64,000 nt of DNA from contig JNDT01002265.1 in assembly GCA_000697055.1 (NCBI GenBank), forward strand, positions 27,381-91,380, in the 5' to 3' direction. A program made the position numbers and the translations under genes. Below the pieces are notes generated by a model, which worked only from the letters and a program-made list of their open reading frames with translations, was not told the origin of the DNA and did not search any database. The DNA comes from Saksenaea vasiformis B4078 (taxonomy: Eukaryota; Mucoromycota; Mucoromycetes; Mucorales; Saksenaeaceae). Positions within the stretch are counted from its first letter, which is position 1; every line of letters begins with the position of its first letter. Of this stretch, positions 37,552 to 49,433 are shown in pieces.

Positions 37552-38383
37552 ATCTTCCTTATCCCCCCTTTTTGTATTACCGGAACATATTCCCCCTCAT
37601 CAATTTGTTTTTGATGATTTTCTTTCTTTCTTACCCGTTAAACGTACAAATCCATCGTCTTTGTTTCTTGGACATTGACCAAGGATGTGTACACGCATGT
37701 AATAGCTAGTATGTCCAATGATCCCACGTCTGTTTCTTTTGATCAAGTGAACAAAGAGACAATCGGAATAGAGATTAGACAGAACGGTTTGCGTCCATGT
37801 TTCCTTGGGTAGCACGCCCTTCTTTTGTTTTCTTTTTTTGCAACATCGGAAAAGACTTGCACATCATGAAGCAATCCAACCGGTTACCTTTGTTGCTGAG
37901 GTGCATCTACTAGAAAAGGGGAGCAATGACATGATCGATGTCCTCTGACGTTTCTTATGTCGGCGGAAGTTGTCGATGTAAACAAAACAATGCTCCCCAA
38001 CGTTGGGTGCATTTGTGATACTATTTGTTTTTTTTTTTAACCCAACATGTCAATGTTTCGATCGCATACGAGTCAATGGTTTTCATCATCGTAAATGGGG
38101 TTTAATGAATTCCCATGGTCAGTGTACTAGACGACCAAAAAGACGCATAAAATATGTATACAAAATTTACTAATGCACGAAGCAAATAAAGAAAGAAAAA
38201 TAAAGAAGGCCAGTACGTATACTATGTTTTTTTTTGGCCTTGAAAAAAGGGGGGAGAGAAAGATCAAAACAGCGATGAATCATGATTTGTTTTGTTTTTT
38301 TTTTTTTTTGTTTTTCTTTTTGGTAGGTATGCGTGAGAGAGAGAGCGAGAGAGAGACTTGCTTGAAAGTGTCTTTTTCTTTTT
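37552..38383. other. Intergenic between convergent genes
   Basis: 3' flanks of the coiled-coil gene (+) and the acidic protein gene (-). Pyrimidine and poly-T runs occur at about 38285-38320, and a GA-rich microsatellite (GAGA units) at 38335-38357. No gene was recognised. Confidence 0.55.
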
Positions 38384-40069
38384 TTAAGCAGCGGTTAATG
38401 TAGATATCGAAGGTGTGGTATAGCAATCCTCCTTTTGTGACAATAACATCCAACCTCCCACACTTCCGAGAACAGATTCCGCCGAGATAAACAAGACTTT
38501 CCAGAGCCGAAATACATGGGTTATCCATCGTTTAAGCGATTTTTGACTCGATTGAGGTTTATGACTTTCCACCAGCAAGTCATGGGCATTTGCAAAGGAT
38601 TCAGCATAGGCCAGTGCATAGTCTGCAGTCTCGACCAATGTTTCGGAGATGCCATGTAGTCTTTGCTCAGTCCGGTCTCTTAGTGCACCAAGGCGGGATG
38701 TGATGTCTCCAGAGGGTTCCGGTTCCAACGACCGGATAATGGTACCGTAACCATTGGTACCCATTGGTATGACTACAGCGTCGGCAGGCATCATGTCTGT
38801 CAAGGATTGGTAGGTTTCTTCTGTTTTCGTCGGTTTCTCACCTTCTTCTGCTCTTGATTCGTCAGGCGCCATGTTATCATCCCTAGGCCTATCCTCTTCA
38901 TTTGCATCTGAGGTGGATGGTTCCATAATCGTTGATGGTCGACGACGTTCAGGAGACATGTACCATTCCATCATAGCAGGTGACATCGTCACACCCCTGT
39001 CGTTTGTTGACCGGGATGGAGTGTTATTGTTGCTGTTTTTTTGTTGTTCATCGCCGTCATTTTCTTCGTCATCTTCGTCTTCGTCTTCATCTTCATCTTC
39101 ATCTTCATCTTCTTCCTCATCTTCTTCGATTACCATGGCTAGTTGTCTACCTTGCCTTGCTGTTTGTGATGGGTAAGGGTTGGAGGAGGATGTCGATTGG
39201 TATAGATGACGAAGATCATATTTTAGTGCTTCCGAGGGAGGAGGAGTAGTAGTAGTAGTCTCGTCTTGTTGGGTATATACAATTGTATCTGGATCGGCAT
39301 TGACAACATGAAGTAATAATTTTTGTTGTTGATGGTGTGGTCTACTATTCGCCATCCAAGCATTTTCATCCATCACAAAGGAAGATGATGAAGAGGGAGA
39401 ATGATCATCCTCTTGATCGGGAGCGGGAGCAGTCATAACCATCACGCCATCATTATCTACGGGCATTAAAGTAGCAGCGACTTGTTCTGGATCCATTTCA
39501 GCATAAGCGTCTTCTTGATCGTCTTCCCAGTCAAGCTGCATTTGATCGGCCACCTGATCAAACTGGCGTTGTTGTTGCAGTAGTGGCGGAGTAAACATGA
39601 AATCGTCGCTTGTGAGAATTACAGTTGGTCGGGCGTTTGGAATGCCGAGCATGATCTGCTGCGATTTACTGTACATACTATGTAATAGCCAATTTTCCAG
39701 AAAAGAATAAGCCGATCGTCTACGATATTCAGGATAACTTTGACGTGCAAATTTGTGACAAGTGGCATAAAATGTACGACAAGCCATATCAAACGTAGCA
39801 TCAACTAAGGTATGATCCTCTTCTTCACCTGTTGGTTCAGTTGTTTCTTCGACGACGGTTGGTTGATGTAAGAAATAAAAATCTTCTCCTTCTTCTACAG
39901 GACTATCTGGATCATTATTGGTATAATCAAGAGAGGTGACTGGCTGAGGTTGATGAAGGTCAACTTGCATGGCAGACTCGTGCATCGTCAGTGACAATTC
40001 AGGGACTGTTTGCTCCAAAAGGCTGGGTATTGGAGGAGCGTGCAACATTGGCTCTTCCCCAATGCTCAT
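38384..40069 (-). CDS. Unknown acidic, low-complexity protein with C-terminal hydrophobic segment
   Basis: A single uninterrupted frame of 561 codons, intronless unlike its neighbours. I do not recognise a family. Residues about 85-165 form the only ordered-looking part (MACRTFYATCHKFARQSY, RRRSAYSFLENWLLHSMY). The remainder is Gln-, Ser- and acid-rich, including an unbroken Asp/Glu tract encoded at 39062-39125. Near the C-terminus an amphipathic stretch (RLGALRDRTEQRLHGISETL) precedes a hydrophobic segment (VFRLWKVLFISAESVLGSVGGW), about 20 residues from the end. That arrangement suggests a tail-anchored membrane protein (inference). The amphipathic part has a faint resemblance to a SNARE or coiled-coil motif but lacks clear heptads. 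Confidence 0.75.
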   Translation of the reverse strand: MSIGEEPMLHAPPIPSLLEQTVPELSLTMHESAMQVDLHQPQPVTSLDYTNNDPDSPVEEGEDFYFLHQPTVVEETTEPTGEEEDHTLVDATFDMACRTFYATCHKFARQSYPEYRRRSAYSFLENWLLHSMYSKSQQIMLGIPNARPTVILTSDDFMFTPPLLQQQRQFDQVADQMQLDWEDDQEDAYAEMDPEQVAATLMPVDNDGVMVMTAPAPDQEDDHSPSSSSSFVMDENAWMANSRPHHQQQKLLLHVVNADPDTIVYTQQDETTTTTPPPSEALKYDLRHLYQSTSSSNPYPSQTARQGRQLAMVIEEDEEEDEDEDEDEDEDEDDEENDGDEQQKNSNNNTPSRSTNDRGVTMSPAMMEWYMSPERRRPSTIMEPSTSDANEEDRPRDDNMAPDESRAEEGEKPTKTEETYQSLTDMMPADAVVIPMGTNGYGTIIRSLEPEPSGDITSRLGALRDRTEQRLHGISETLVETADYALAYAESFANAHDLLVESHKPQSSQKSLKRWITHVFRLWKVLFISAESVLGSVGGWMLLSQKEDCYTTPSISTLTAA

Positions 40070-41380
40070 TACTGACCAAATGAATCAAAAGGTGTGAGAC
40101 AAAAAAGAAAAATATAAAAATAAATAGAAAGAAAGAAAGAAAGAAAAAAAAAAAGGTGAGAGAGAAAGAAAACCCCGAAAAGAAAAAAAAAAAGAAAGTT
40201 CAGCAAGTATACACGAAAAAATAAAAATATGTACAAAGCGATATACTGACGACGAGATAATAATAATAATAATAATAAAAATAAAAGAACTCAAAAAGAA
40301 ACGGAGAAAGAAAACAGCGTAAAAAAGAAAAAAAAAAGTGAGAGAGAAGAAGAAAAAAAAAACAAGTTCTCTTTTCCTTTTCTTGTGGAACGTGAACTGA
40401 ACGGACAGGTTCTCATGACGACACAAGCGTTAAGGGTTTACTCCTTTATCTTCCATTTATTCTTCTTATGCATATATATATATATATATATATATAAACA
40501 TTTATCCTTTGAACGTCTTATGTCAAAAAAGTGCCTCGTTACTGTTCAAACCATGTGATATGTTATTATCACCTCATCTTAGCTAACTAATCGCTTATTC
40601 CAACTAGATCATCCTATTTTACCATCGTCATCAACTACTTGTTTCTTAGATTTCACATGGGCTGACTGGTTAGTCAAATAACTGGGAAAAATGACCTTGG
40701 CTGGATGACATATACCCATCTCCAAATCACCGGAATCATTCCTATTGGATGTCCCTATTGTCAGGTAGGACAAAAAATCTGATGTGCTCTCCGGGTTCCG
40801 AAACTACTGACCTACAGTCTCTTCCCTGCCTCAATAGAACAGTGTTACCACCCTTGACGACATGTACCATCATTGTCACAGTACGGAAATACCATAAATA
40901 CTCTCTATTCATCAGGTACCTGACGAAAACAGCGAAGTTTGTCAATAAGCAATGGTAACGAGTTCCGTACCGACCGTTCCGATGCAGAACGATGTCAGTA
41001 GACCATGTGCTTTCTTTTAAAAGAGGAAACTTCAAAACCTTATTAGGAACATTTACAAAGGAATCAGCAGGTTCTCTCTAAACCTGTCAGGTGCTGCCTT
41101 ATTTTTGACAGAAATGAACCGCCCTCAGTGAAGTAGACAAATACAGATGCGACTAAAGGAAGCTAAACATGAAACATAGACGAAGAAGAGGTTGTGCGCG
41201 CTGCAATTCTGTCAACCATGGTTGGCAAATAGTTACTGTGGGGTTTTGTGCCATACCTCACTGCTACCTCCTGTATGCTCAACTATCGCTACTTATGCTA
41301 TTAATCTGTCTCTCCAGGCCATCAAACCGTCTCTTCATTTGGTCGAGCTGTTTCGTTAGACGATCAACCCGCCTCCCATG
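40070..41380. other. Intergenic with purine-rich leader and microsatellites
   Basis: 40070-40400 is the upstream region of the acidic-protein gene: GA-rich on the plus strand, with a GAAA microsatellite (about 40127-40146), a TAA run (about 40257-40279) and, further on, a TA run (about 40472-40497). From 40500 to 41380 no gene was recognised. A 97-codon minus-strand frame (40742-41035) has no family features. Confidence 0.55.
40472..40497. repeat. TA microsatellite
   Basis: About 26 bases of alternating TA between the upstream region of the acidic-protein gene and the 3' flank of the MACPF/Sel1 gene. Confidence 0.9.
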
Positions 41381-44300
41381 TCACAGTACTTCCAATTCGC
41401 TTAGAGATAACGTCATGCTATCTGCAGACCAGCTATCATTATCATCATCATTGCTTTGTGCTTGCATTCTGCTTCGAATAGCAGCTTCTCGGACAAATTC
41501 TACCAGCTCATCTTGATTCCGGATCACTGCAGTTTCGCCATTGAACACATTATCAGGTTCGACTTGCCGGAATTCGCTGTTTTGAGAAGCAACCTTTTCA
41601 TACCACCTACATGCTTCTCTCTTGTTTTGATCTACTCCTTTGCCTTCTTTGTACATATCACCCACTTTGATTTGCGCCCCGACGTCGCCCTGAACAGCCG
41701 CTTTTTCGTACCATCTAAATGCTTCCCTATAGTTCTGATCTACTCCTTTGCCTTCTTTATGCATATCGCCAATCCTGATTTGCGCCTCGATATCGCCTTG
41801 AGCAGCCGCCATTTTGTACCACTTCCATGCTTCCTTGTCGTCCCCCACTGTTCCTTCCCCGCTGCTGTACATGTCTCCAACTAGGACCTGCATGTAAACA
41901 TTGCCGTGAGCAGCAGCCTTCTTGTACCATTCCAATGCTCTTGATTTATCGTTATCATCAGCATCTGAATGATTGTATATGTGACCAAGTCGAATTAGCG
42001 CCGCTTCACTGCCTTCAGCAGCAGCCCTCTTGTACCATCTGAGTGCTATACGGATGTCTTTAACGACCCCATAGCCCTTTCTGTACATGTCACCGACATT
42101 GAATTGCCCGTAGGCATCACCTTGGGCGGCGGCCTTTTCATACCACTTAAACGCATTCCAGTAATCCTTATTTAATCCTCTTCCGTTCATGTACATGTCG
42201 CCAAGTCTGGTCTTTGCCTCAATATTTCCTTGAGAAGAAGCTTGTCCGTAGCATGCAAAAGCTTCGTTGTAATCTTGCGTCACTCCTTTCCCGTTGTAGT
42301 ACATATCTCCAATCCTGACCTGCCCGTAACCACCATCCTGAGTATCAGCCTTTCTATACCACCGAAATGCTTCGTTGTAGTCTCTGTCCACTCCTTTTCC
42401 GTCGCGGTACATGTCTCCAACTCTGGTTTGTGCCTCAGCGTTACCGCTAGCGGAAGCCTCGTTGTACCACTTCAACGCTGCGTTGTAATCCTGGCTCGCC
42501 CCTTTCCCATCTCTGTACATATCACCAAGTTGAATCTGTGCATGAGGGTTGCCCTGAATAGCAGCTTCTTTGTACCATCTCAATGCTTCATCATAGTTTA
42601 CGTCCACACCTTTTCCAGCCCTGTACATGTCTCCAATGCCTGCTTTAGCTTCGACATCCTCCTGAGAGGCAGCTTTTTGGTACAATTTTAACGCTTTGTG
42701 GTAATCTTGGAATGCGACTCTACCACCTCTGTACATATGCCCAAGCTGGGCCTGTGCATATGCGTTACCCTGGTCAGCTGCCTTTTGGTACCATCTAAAT
42801 GCTTCCCAATAGTCTTGAGACGCCTTTTTACCATCTCTATACATATCACCGAGTCTGGTTTGGGCCTTGGCATTACCATGAATAGCTGCCTTCAAGTACC
42901 ACGTAAACGCTTGGTCGTAGTCTTGAGATGTTCCATTTCCGTGGTACCACGCGTCTCCCAAGCTACACTGAGCATCTGCGTTGCCTTGATTCGCAGCTTT
43001 GGCAAACCATTCCAATGCCTGAATGTGATCCTGTTTTACGAATTGACCATGGCTGTACATAGTCGCTATGGCATATTGAGCTGAGGAGTTATTGCAATTT
43101 GCGGCCTTTTCAATCCATTGAAATGCTTGACTGTAATCTTGTATAACACCAACGCTGTCTTTGTACATAATTCCGAGATTGTTCTGTGCGTCAGTGTGGT
43201 CTTGTTTTGCTGCAAGGCTAAACCAGTTCAAGGCTTTGCCGTAGTCTCTTCTCACTCCTATATTGTCAATGTACATACATCCGAGATTGTATTGCGCTTG
43301 AATATGCTGCTGTTCTGCTGCTTTCTTAAACCAGTAAAACGCTTTAACGTTATCTTGCTGTACTCCTTCTCCCAGTAGATACATCACACCTATATTATAT
43401 TGTGCATCGCTGTCACCTCGATGAGCAGCTCTTGAAAACCAGTCATACGCTATCTCATGGTTCTGCTCAACCCCTTTGCCATGGTCGTACATTAAACCTA
43501 TGTTGTACTGGGCTTTTGCATTTCCTTTTGTCGCCGCTCTTACGAACCATTTTAATGCTTTCCCGTAATCTTGTACAATTCCTCTACCAATTTCATACAT
43601 GATTCCGAGACAATTTTCCGCGTTGTCATTGTTGTGCGCTGCTGCTTCGCTAAACCACTCGAACGCTTGCACATAATCCTTTTCGACACCTTCACCCGTC
43701 AGATACATCATTCCAATCTGGTGTTCTGCCTCCGCATTGCCCATCCTCACTGCCATATTAAATAATTCAAAAGCCTGGTAATAATTTTGATCGACACCTT
43801 GACCTGACATGTACATCATTCCAAGATGATATTGCGCATCGGCGTTTCCCTGTTGGATTGCTTTTTTTAAATATGCAATTGCCTTGCCATAATCTTGATC
43901 TATTCCTTTCCCATCCCTGTACATACATCCGAGCTCGGTTTGGGCAACGCTGTTACAACGATCCGAAGCCTTTTGTATCCAGTTGAACGCTTCGCTCAAA
44001 TCACGCGCAATACCTCTTCCGTTAATGTGCGCTAGTCCAAGCTGATACTGCGAGTCTGCATCCTTATGATCAGTTGCTTCTATAAACAAGTCGCAGACTT
44101 CGATATAGGCACGGCTGACACCGAATCCTTTCGCATACATGAACCATAATCGATGTCGGGCAAAAGAATCTTCGGAAAAAGGTATCAGACTGTGGCCTTT
44201 GATTGAGCTTATGCTATGATGTTTGATGTGGTTGGCTTGATCAAAGACATCTCCTTCTAGAAAGCGGTTGTGAAGCGTGTTTCTGAAAGCATTTTCGATT

Positions 44301-47090
44301 GAGAGCCTCATGCGGCCTGGTAGCAAGCAGTAGGTTGGTATCAGGTCCCTGAGCTGAATAATCACCGGGTTTCTTTGGATTGACTCGATCCATTTTTCGA
44401 TATTAGGACTGGAGGTCTTTAAAGAAAAATAATCACTCGTACTGAAAACTAGGGATGAATCACCGCCTGATGGAAGGAAGCTTCATTATCATGACTGTCT
44501 TAATTAGCCAAACTTACTATCTTACCTATTACTCTGTATCGATACCCTTCTCTAATAGCTTCCTCAACTGCGCGTTTGATGCTACTTTCGCTATTATTAG
44601 ACGTAGTTTTCATTTCCAAAATCTTTTGAAGGGACTCGGTGCATTCAATCATAATTTTCCCGCCTATAGAAAGCAGTTAAGTCAAGCGATCGAAACATTT
44701 GGCTCTTACCTAACATAATTGTTGAAGGGTAGAACAAGCCGTGAGCTTGAAATAATCTTTCAAGGTCTTCCGATGTTTGTTTCTCAGAGGTTTGCCTCAT
44801 CGCAAGTTTAGCATTGTTAATAAATGTCATATTCGCCTGTACGTTATTATGAAGGCAGAACTTTGGATGCGGTTAAGGGCCTTCATTCGCTCTAACTGGG
44901 ATTTCACTTACTTGGTAACATGACACATAGATGGTTAGTACACAGTTATTAGCCTCGCCTCCTTGCTGCTTGCCGTGTCCAGGAGACTCAAGCATCAGAT
45001 GTGGTCGAAAGTCGGAATCGAACATGGTGCTAATGTGTAAATTGCTGTCGGCCAGACCTGTATCTTCAGATATATCCGCGTAAATCTTTTCTTTTGCCTG
45101 AAGGTGCTTTGAGATGAACATGGATTCCTGTCCATAGTCATAATCGCATATGCTCAGCAGCGGAAGGTTTGATATCTGGCCATCAAGTTTGATTCCTCGA
45201 TTCCAATAATCCGCAAGGATTTCAGCGATAACAGGCCGTAAACTGTCTGTTACGTGCATTCTTGGGCGCTTGATACGAAAGCACGTTTGAACGTTGTTGC
45301 GTTGATGATCTAGGGTAGCAGCAACTGTGGATATGGCACTCGAAGACACGGAGGGGTTTATAACTGTCTCTATTGTAACTACGTCATACAGACAGTGTAG
45401 TGGGGCCATACACAGCTGCACGGATTTCGTGTTACTTCTAACATCGTGTATTTCGCTTTGCAAAGCGATGGCCTCTCCCAGGTGAACGTAGTCGTTTTTA
45501 TCTTCTTTAGCACAAGGGTATGCTGAATCTTCTGGTTTAGCACAGTTATGCCGGATCACCTTCCTGATCATTATGCAGGTAAGCATTTGAACTTTAAATA
45601 GGATATCGTATCAGAATTTACCATTCTTGAACTAGTCCTGTGGATAACTCGGCAGCAGTTACTGTTGCGTATCGTTCCTGAATCTCATTGGGTTCTATTC
45701 CTTTCTGGTCCTCACACAACAGCGGTGGTAGAACAGATAGTAAACTGTTGGTTTGCTTTCCAAGGACGTACTCCGGGTTCAAACCCGTTAGCTGCAAGTA
45801 GACTACATCACCGTACTTCACAGGTGAGCCGCTGTTCTGCACGCATTTCGGTACAAAGCTTATAGTAGCCAGGCGGATACGATCCTCGTACAAGTCCTTT
45901 GTCAATTTGTGCGGATCTATACAGCACAGGATTTGCTCTGCAATAAGAAGTAAGAAGGAATTACAGGGAAGACACATCACCACTGACTCAAGTGGATTCA
46001 GGTTACTACATTACCATCATGTTCTCTCTTCCGACTCGTGCTAAGATTATTTTCCGTATATGGAAGGTGACATAGATACTGATTGGGTTGAGCGAGATTT
46101 TGCCTGCCACCCGTAAACTCCATAGGGTAATTATAATATACGAGTTTGTTTTCCAAAAATGCATTTTCATAGACTTCTTTGATTTGGACGCGTACGTTTT
46201 CATCAAAAAGATTGTACAAGGGTTTCAAATCTTTCAGCTGAATAATTGCTGGTTTGCTCCTGATTGTTTCTTTCCAGACTTCTGGTCCCTTGTTGAAGTA
46301 GAAGCCGGGTTCACCGCCTTTCACACAGATTAAAATCAACAGACGTTACACTGCTAAAATACCTATAATGCTACACACTCCACGTTCGTCGACTTCTTTG
46401 GCAGTCTCCTTTACGCTATTTCTTTGGCTTGCTGTTAGGTTTCCTTGATACGTTGCAATTCTACCGCCTTCTAGATATGTCATCACCTGCTTCTATTTGC
46501 ATCGCAATCGTCTCTTACCTAGAATGACTGCGGCGGGATAATAATAACCGTATTTATCAAACACTTCCTGCAACGCATGGTATTTTTGTTTATTTACTTT
46601 AGCTTTCAAAGCGTGTTCGATTGCGTCCTTGAAACTGGTGCTGATTGTAAAAAGTGGAGGAGACAGAAGAATCTGATGCGAACTTAGCTTACAGTATCTG
46701 ATGTTCGCTGAAGTCTTTACGGGTTAGTTACCTCTGCGCAAGTCACGTAAGATATGAGGTAGTTAGTAGTATCACTTTCCGTTGGTGTCTGAATAGGGCT
46801 ACGAGATGTGCAACTACTTTTGGCGGCGATATCATAGGCAAAGGAGTCTAGGGAAAAGCTGTGGATGTTATCATCCAGAAGCAATTCAGTCTCCAAGTCC
46901 CCTTTCTTTGTGCGCCTTGTGCATTCATATTCCACAGATGAACCGGTTTGAACGCGTTTATGAATTATTTTGGAGATATCATCTCTGTTATCTTCAATCC
47001 GCAACGCGGCTTTTGCACCTATTCGCCCGTCAAAGTGCATGCCATACTTATATCGACAAATGGTTTCAGTCAGCGGACTCGCATCGAACT
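41381..47090 (-). CDS. Giant protein: two MACPF-like domains followed by 23 Sel1 repeats
   Basis: Domain 1 is encoded from about 47085 to 46015. It has TNYLISYVTCAEV, FDKYGYYYPAAVILG|GRIATY, IIG|GEPGFYF and WKETIRSKPAIIQLKDLKPL. Domain 2, about 45300-44300, has NNCVLTIYVSCYQV, FQAHGLFYPSTIMLG|GKIMIE, VIG|GDSSLVFS and KWIESIQRNPVIIQLRDL. The Y-G-x-x-Y...LGG, then V-x-G-G-D, then W..S+..NPVII.L.L.P order matches the central and C-terminal signature of MACPF/perforin-like proteins, though the canonical YGTH is degenerate. Between them, about 45300-45980, lies a segment with VKYGDVVYLQ and YVHLGEAIALQ that could be beta-trefoil/MIR-like (weak). The last large exon (from 44466) carries one degenerate and 23 regular Sel1 repeats of 36 residues (LGxMYxxGxGVxxDYxxAxxWYxKAAxQGN), then an acidic tail. 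The true start is unresolved: the first clear exon begins near 47090. It could also be two adjacent genes. MACPF proteins form membrane pores; Sel1 repeats bind proteins. Confidence 0.7.
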
Positions 47091-47099
47091 TAGTATGGA

Positions 47100-47773
47100 A
47101 ACGACATCAGTTGAACGTAATAAACAGTAAAAGTAAATACCATCTTCAGCTGTTGGTTGTGGGAAAGATTGGAGACACGAGAAAGAGATTATGGACGTTT
47201 ACTTCGGATGGGCTCCGCGTCAAAATTGCGCTAAGCCGAAAACCTTAATGTAATTTTGTATACATGGTGTTACAAATGAACAGGACATTTAAGGGTAATT
47301 TTATACCGGATACCACGTTACGTATATCACCCTGTATTATTCGCGGGAGAGATTGTATCAGAGAAGAAATGAGCTCGAATATACTTACATGGGGCGGCTT
47401 CAACGCCTGGCGTTATAACAAAAGGCTTCTAACGAGACGGGACCCATCTTCGACTCGAGCTCGAACGGGACACTTTTGTCGGGATATTTCTTTGTCCTGA
47501 GAGATGTACAAAGAGAATTACTTCAATATGTACAGATAAATGGTACACTATGGACAAAATTACGTCTATGGAAATCGAATCGTTTGGAATATCGTGATGA
47601 CATGTCATTGCCGATCTCAAGCAAGTACACCTACATGAGAAAATGGTACAGAAATAGCACCGCTATTGTAGTGTACATACACCATTTGTAGAAAACCGTT
47701 TAATAATGGGCTTCTTACTTTTTATGCGATGATATGCTTGCAAATTTAATAATAACATGGTAATCATTTATTT
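47100..47773. other. Spacer between the MACPF/Sel1 gene and transporter copy 6
   Basis: May include an unrecognised first exon of the MACPF/Sel1 gene. From about 47500 it matches 59690 onward, the left edge of the segmental duplication; the shared tail includes GTAGAAAACCGTTTAATAAT. Confidence 0.5.
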
Positions 47774-49433
47774 TTACAGTCGATAAATAAAGTTCGGATC
47801 CTGCGCGTCTGTAAGGTTCTCCGCAACATCAGTCACAGTGGTGGAAGGCTGTGCTAACCGTTTGCGATTCACTAATGCCATTTTTCGTCGTGCAACCAGG
47901 AACAGCGCGCACACCAGCATCTGGATACCGATATATATTAATAGCTTCGTTAAGTTTGATACAACAAGCTCCGCCATGGGAAGATTATCGCCTGCAATGA
48001 CAGCAAGCCTATAGGCAACCACCCACGCCTCGTAATAGAATGCTTTCTTAGTGTATCCCGATACGTTATTTGAAAAGGACGTCAGCACATGAATGTATAC
48101 TGTTACGTCAATCAAGTAGAGAAACGCTCCAATGAATTTGATCTCAACGACTGGTACAGCCACTACAAGTACCATCCCGAAGGTAGTGATGATTACGCTT
48201 GCGCATATAACATAGATCGTCTGATGCCATCGAGAGCTGATGTAGATACTTATAAGTACTAGTATTAATGCCACGACATATGCGGCAACGTGAATTCCGG
48301 TAAACGTGAGTACCTGTACCGCAGTAAGTAGACAGAAATTCAATGTATAGACCTACTGATAAGTCAGATGATGTTTGCAGTAGTGAATATAGAAGAGAAG
48401 CTGAGTTTGTTTGGACCAGAACGTATAGCAACGAACCGATCGACATGGACCATAGACGCACCTCCTTTAATGCCTCTATAATTTGCCTTGTTTCTATCAC
48501 CTTTGTTCTCACGACGGTATTATCCCGGATTCGCTCTTCTACTAAAATTTGGTCCTCCGCGTTGAAATTCCAGCGGCGTGATTGAGGATCGTCGATAAAG
48601 AAGAGGAAAGTAAGGATGCCTACCAAGCATGCAATGCCACCGAATATAAAGGAGACCCTGTTTGCACATACAATGAGAATGCTACTTAATGCAGAGAAAG
48701 TTACCATCGCCATATATCATATTTCCCTGCTTCTGGAATAGCCATTGCAACGGAATATCCCACAATCTCCCGGACGAGCATCGCGAGCATATCCACACCA
48801 AACCGATATGCCTGCTCACTTCGCCGATAGAATGTTGATATCAGCATCATCGTTGCTATAAATGCATTGCCTTGAAAGATCCCAAAGAGACATACGAGGA
48901 CTGCTATTTGCTTGAACGTTCCTGAAAGACATACGCCGACTATTATCACACCACAGAGGATCATATCGATACTGATGGACTTTCCTAGAGGAACGCGCTG
49001 TATAACATAATTGTTGGGAAACTATGAAACAATTAGCGACATGCTTGGACGTGTTGCTTTACAGCACCTATTCATCTCTTACTTGAGCAGCAATAATTCC
49101 AAGTCCCCAGAGAAAATAGAGCACTTGACTCTGAGCTGAATCGCACATTTTGGACACACAGGCAATTGTGAAGATCAAATTCAAGCAGAAATACTAACAG
49201 CATAAGTATTTTTCATAGTTCATCTTAGTGCACACGTACAAACATAAAAAGGATTACAAACGTGAATAGAAGAATATTCATGTCAAATCTTCTTACTAAC
49301 ACCCGCTCCTCAGGAGATTTGATAGACTGTTCTTCAGAATTTTCCAATAAGTCATTCGACCTAAACAGTTACGTAAGATTATCAGCACAAACGAAATACA
49401 GATGCCCTACCGGTGTTTCGACATACACGACAT
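47774..49433 (-). CDS. MFS anion:cation symporter family transporter, copy 6
   Basis: A 23-nt first exon (49411-49433, MSCMSKH) splices in frame to RSNDLLENSEEQSIKSPEERVLVRRFD. The block 48701-48964 has FYRRSEQAYRFGVDM, about 48370-48660 has IDDPQSRRWNF and VEERIRDNTVVRTK, and the last exon has SGYTKKAFYYEAW and ends ENLTDAQDPNFIYRL at 47774. All frames are open. Closest relative in the window is copy 9, from the segmental duplication. Substrate unknown. Confidence 0.84.

Noticed and set aside
41456..43765. Series of plus-strand frames rich in hydrophobic residues
   Set aside because: All are antisense to the Sel1 repeat exon and recur at its 108-base period.
47429..47620. Minus-strand frame as a possible first exon of the MACPF/Sel1 gene
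   Set aside because: It lies in the segmentally duplicated flank of copy 6 and does not join in frame to the first clear MACPF-like exon.
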